Notes under the pieces: model-generated | Seen by the model: the letters and a program-made list of their open reading frames with translations, nothing else | What the model was told of the DNA's origin: nothing | Databases searched by the model: none | Part shown: positions 63,216 to 64,000 of the stretch, in pieces | Layout: every line of letters starts with the position of its first letter | How positions within the stretch are numbered: the first letter of the stretch is position 1 | Assembly: GCF_003254505.1 (NCBI RefSeq) | Contig: NZ_QFYP01000001.1 | Location: 1 to 64,000 of the forward strand | Origin: Phenylobacterium hankyongense | GTDB lineage: Bacteria; Pseudomonadota; Alphaproteobacteria; Caulobacterales; Caulobacteraceae | Direction: 5' to 3' | Length of the DNA: 64,000 nt | Translations under genes and position numbers: made by a program

Positions 63216-64000
63216 ATGGCTGACGGAAACATCGCGCAGCTCAAGAACGCCCGCGAGCAGGCCTATTCGACACCGCTGGAGGACCTGAACCCGGCCCAGC
63301 CGGAGCTCTTCCAGGCCGATACCATGTGGCCGATCTTCGAACGCCTGCGGAAGGAAGCTCCGGTCCACTACACCCGCGAGCACGAGTTCGGCCCCTACTG
63401 GTCGATCACCAAGTACAACGACATCATGGCGATCGACACCAATCACCAGGTGTTCTCGTCCGAGGGCGGCATCACCATCGCCGAGCAGACGCAGGGCGAA
63501 GGCCCGTTGCCGATGTTCATCGCCATGGACCCGCCCAAGCACGACGCCCAGCGCAAGACGGTGAGCCCCGCGGTCTCGCCGATGAACCTGCAGGTCATGG
63601 AGCCGCTGATCCGCGAGCGGGCCGCCAAGATCCTCGACAGCCTGCCGATCGGCGAGGAGTTCGACTGGGTCGACAAGGTGTCCAAGGAGCTCACCGGCAT
63701 GACGCTGGCGACGCTGTTCGGCATGCCGCAGGAGGACCGCCGCCAGCTGATCTACTGGTCAGACGTGGTCACCGCCGCGCCCGGCCAGGGCCTCGTCGAC
63801 ACCATCGAGCAGAAGATGGCGATCTTCGTCGAATACCACGCCTACTTCACCAAGCTCTGGAACGAGCGGGTGAACACCGATCCGACCGGCGACCTGGTCT
63901 CCATGCTGGCGCACGGCGAGGCGACCCGGAACATGGAGCCGCGCGAGTACTTCGGGAACATCGTCCTGCTGACCGTGGGCGGCAACGACACCACCCGCAA
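63216..64000 (+). CDS. Cytochrome P450, CYP153-like, N-terminal two-thirds (cut by window edge)
   Basis: The visible 261 residues start with ATG after GGAGGA. P450 marks are LFQADTMWPIFERLRKEAPVHYTREHEFGPYWSITKYNDIMAIDTNHQVFSS, FIAMDPPKHDAQRKTVSPAVSP and the I-helix GGNDTTR at the window end. The pattern resembles the CYP153 alkane-hydroxylase group, which needs ferredoxin and ferredoxin reductase partners; those may lie beyond the window. The haem Cys is beyond the edge. Confidence 0.9.
   Translation, partial: MADGNIAQLKNAREQAYSTPLEDLNPAQPELFQADTMWPIFERLRKEAPVHYTREHEFGPYWSITKYNDIMAIDTNHQVFSSEGGITIAEQTQGEGPLPMFIAMDPPKHDAQRKTVSPAVSPMNLQVMEPLIRERAAKILDSLPIGEEFDWVDKVSKELTGMTLATLFGMPQEDRRQLIYWSDVVTAAPGQGLVDTIEQKMAIFVEYHAYFTKLWNERVNTDPTGDLVSMLAHGEATRNMEPREYFGNIVLLTVGGNDTTR

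Overview
The window is GC-rich (mostly high-60s to 70% by eye), densely coded and lacks insertion sequences, prophage, rRNA operons and CRISPR arrays. Gene content points to an alphaproteobacterium of the Caulobacterales, most like Phenylobacterium or Caulobacter. The evidence is a tRNA-Tyr/tRNA-Gly/tuf cluster, a TonB-Xanth-Caul type receptor with tryptophan-halogenase-like partners, paired DUF2336 proteins, a CtrA-like box, an EcfG (SigT) type stress promoter, and small DUF6481-type Lys/Ala-rich proteins. I did no database search, so genus is an inference.

Layout. 1-0.9 kb (minus): start of tuf preceded by tRNA-Gly and tRNA-Tyr. 0.9-6.5 kb: rlmB, a TerC-like membrane protein, an ArsR/SRPBCC pair with two operators, metG and small membrane proteins, with remnants of a RidA gene and an amidase gene. 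7.0-10.5 kb: four small plus-strand proteins facing catalase katE and a short partner. 10.7-12.6 kb: tRNA-Thr, an exported superoxide dismutase and an ATP-grasp-like protein.

12.9-29.6 kb is an alpha-glucan utilisation locus. It holds a LacI-family regulator, an MFS transporter with a secreted GH87-like (alpha-1,3-glucanase/mycodextranase type) beta-helix enzyme, a cupin_8 protein, two flavin-dependent halogenase-like proteins, a TonB-dependent receptor, an FHS-family sugar permease, glucokinase and a GH97 alpha-glucosidase. The same perfect 12-bp palindrome, GACAGCGCTGTC, lies upstream of three of its transcription units. This suggests one LacI-type regulon: outer-membrane binding or uptake, periplasmic depolymerisation, inner-membrane import and phosphorylation. 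Two oddities stand out. The receptor lacks nearly all of its plug domain, and the second halogenase has lost all its signature motifs.

29.7-42.1 kb: a secreted cupin, a YaiI-type protein, a lipoprotein cytochrome c, an RND efflux pump, a class II aldolase-like protein, divergent selU/selD, an exported HpcH/HpaI-type aldolase behind a short leader ORF and an intrinsic terminator, and glpK. 42.2-46.7 kb: two DUF2336 proteins around NAD kinase, an HPt protein and a NUDIX hydrolase. 46.9-57.9 kb: CoA transferase, Anbu protease, an SLT-type muramidase behind a CtrA-like box, TonB, acyl-CoA dehydrogenase plus a ThiO-like oxidase, hemerythrin behind an EcfG-type promoter, enoyl-CoA hydratase, an AI-2E family protein, and a LysR regulator divergent from an FMN reductase/ring-opening dioxygenase pair. 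58-64 kb: hybrid histidine kinase, a SpoU methyltransferase, NAD(P)H-hydrate dehydratase, a histidine phosphatase, and the start of a CYP153-like P450 that runs off the window.
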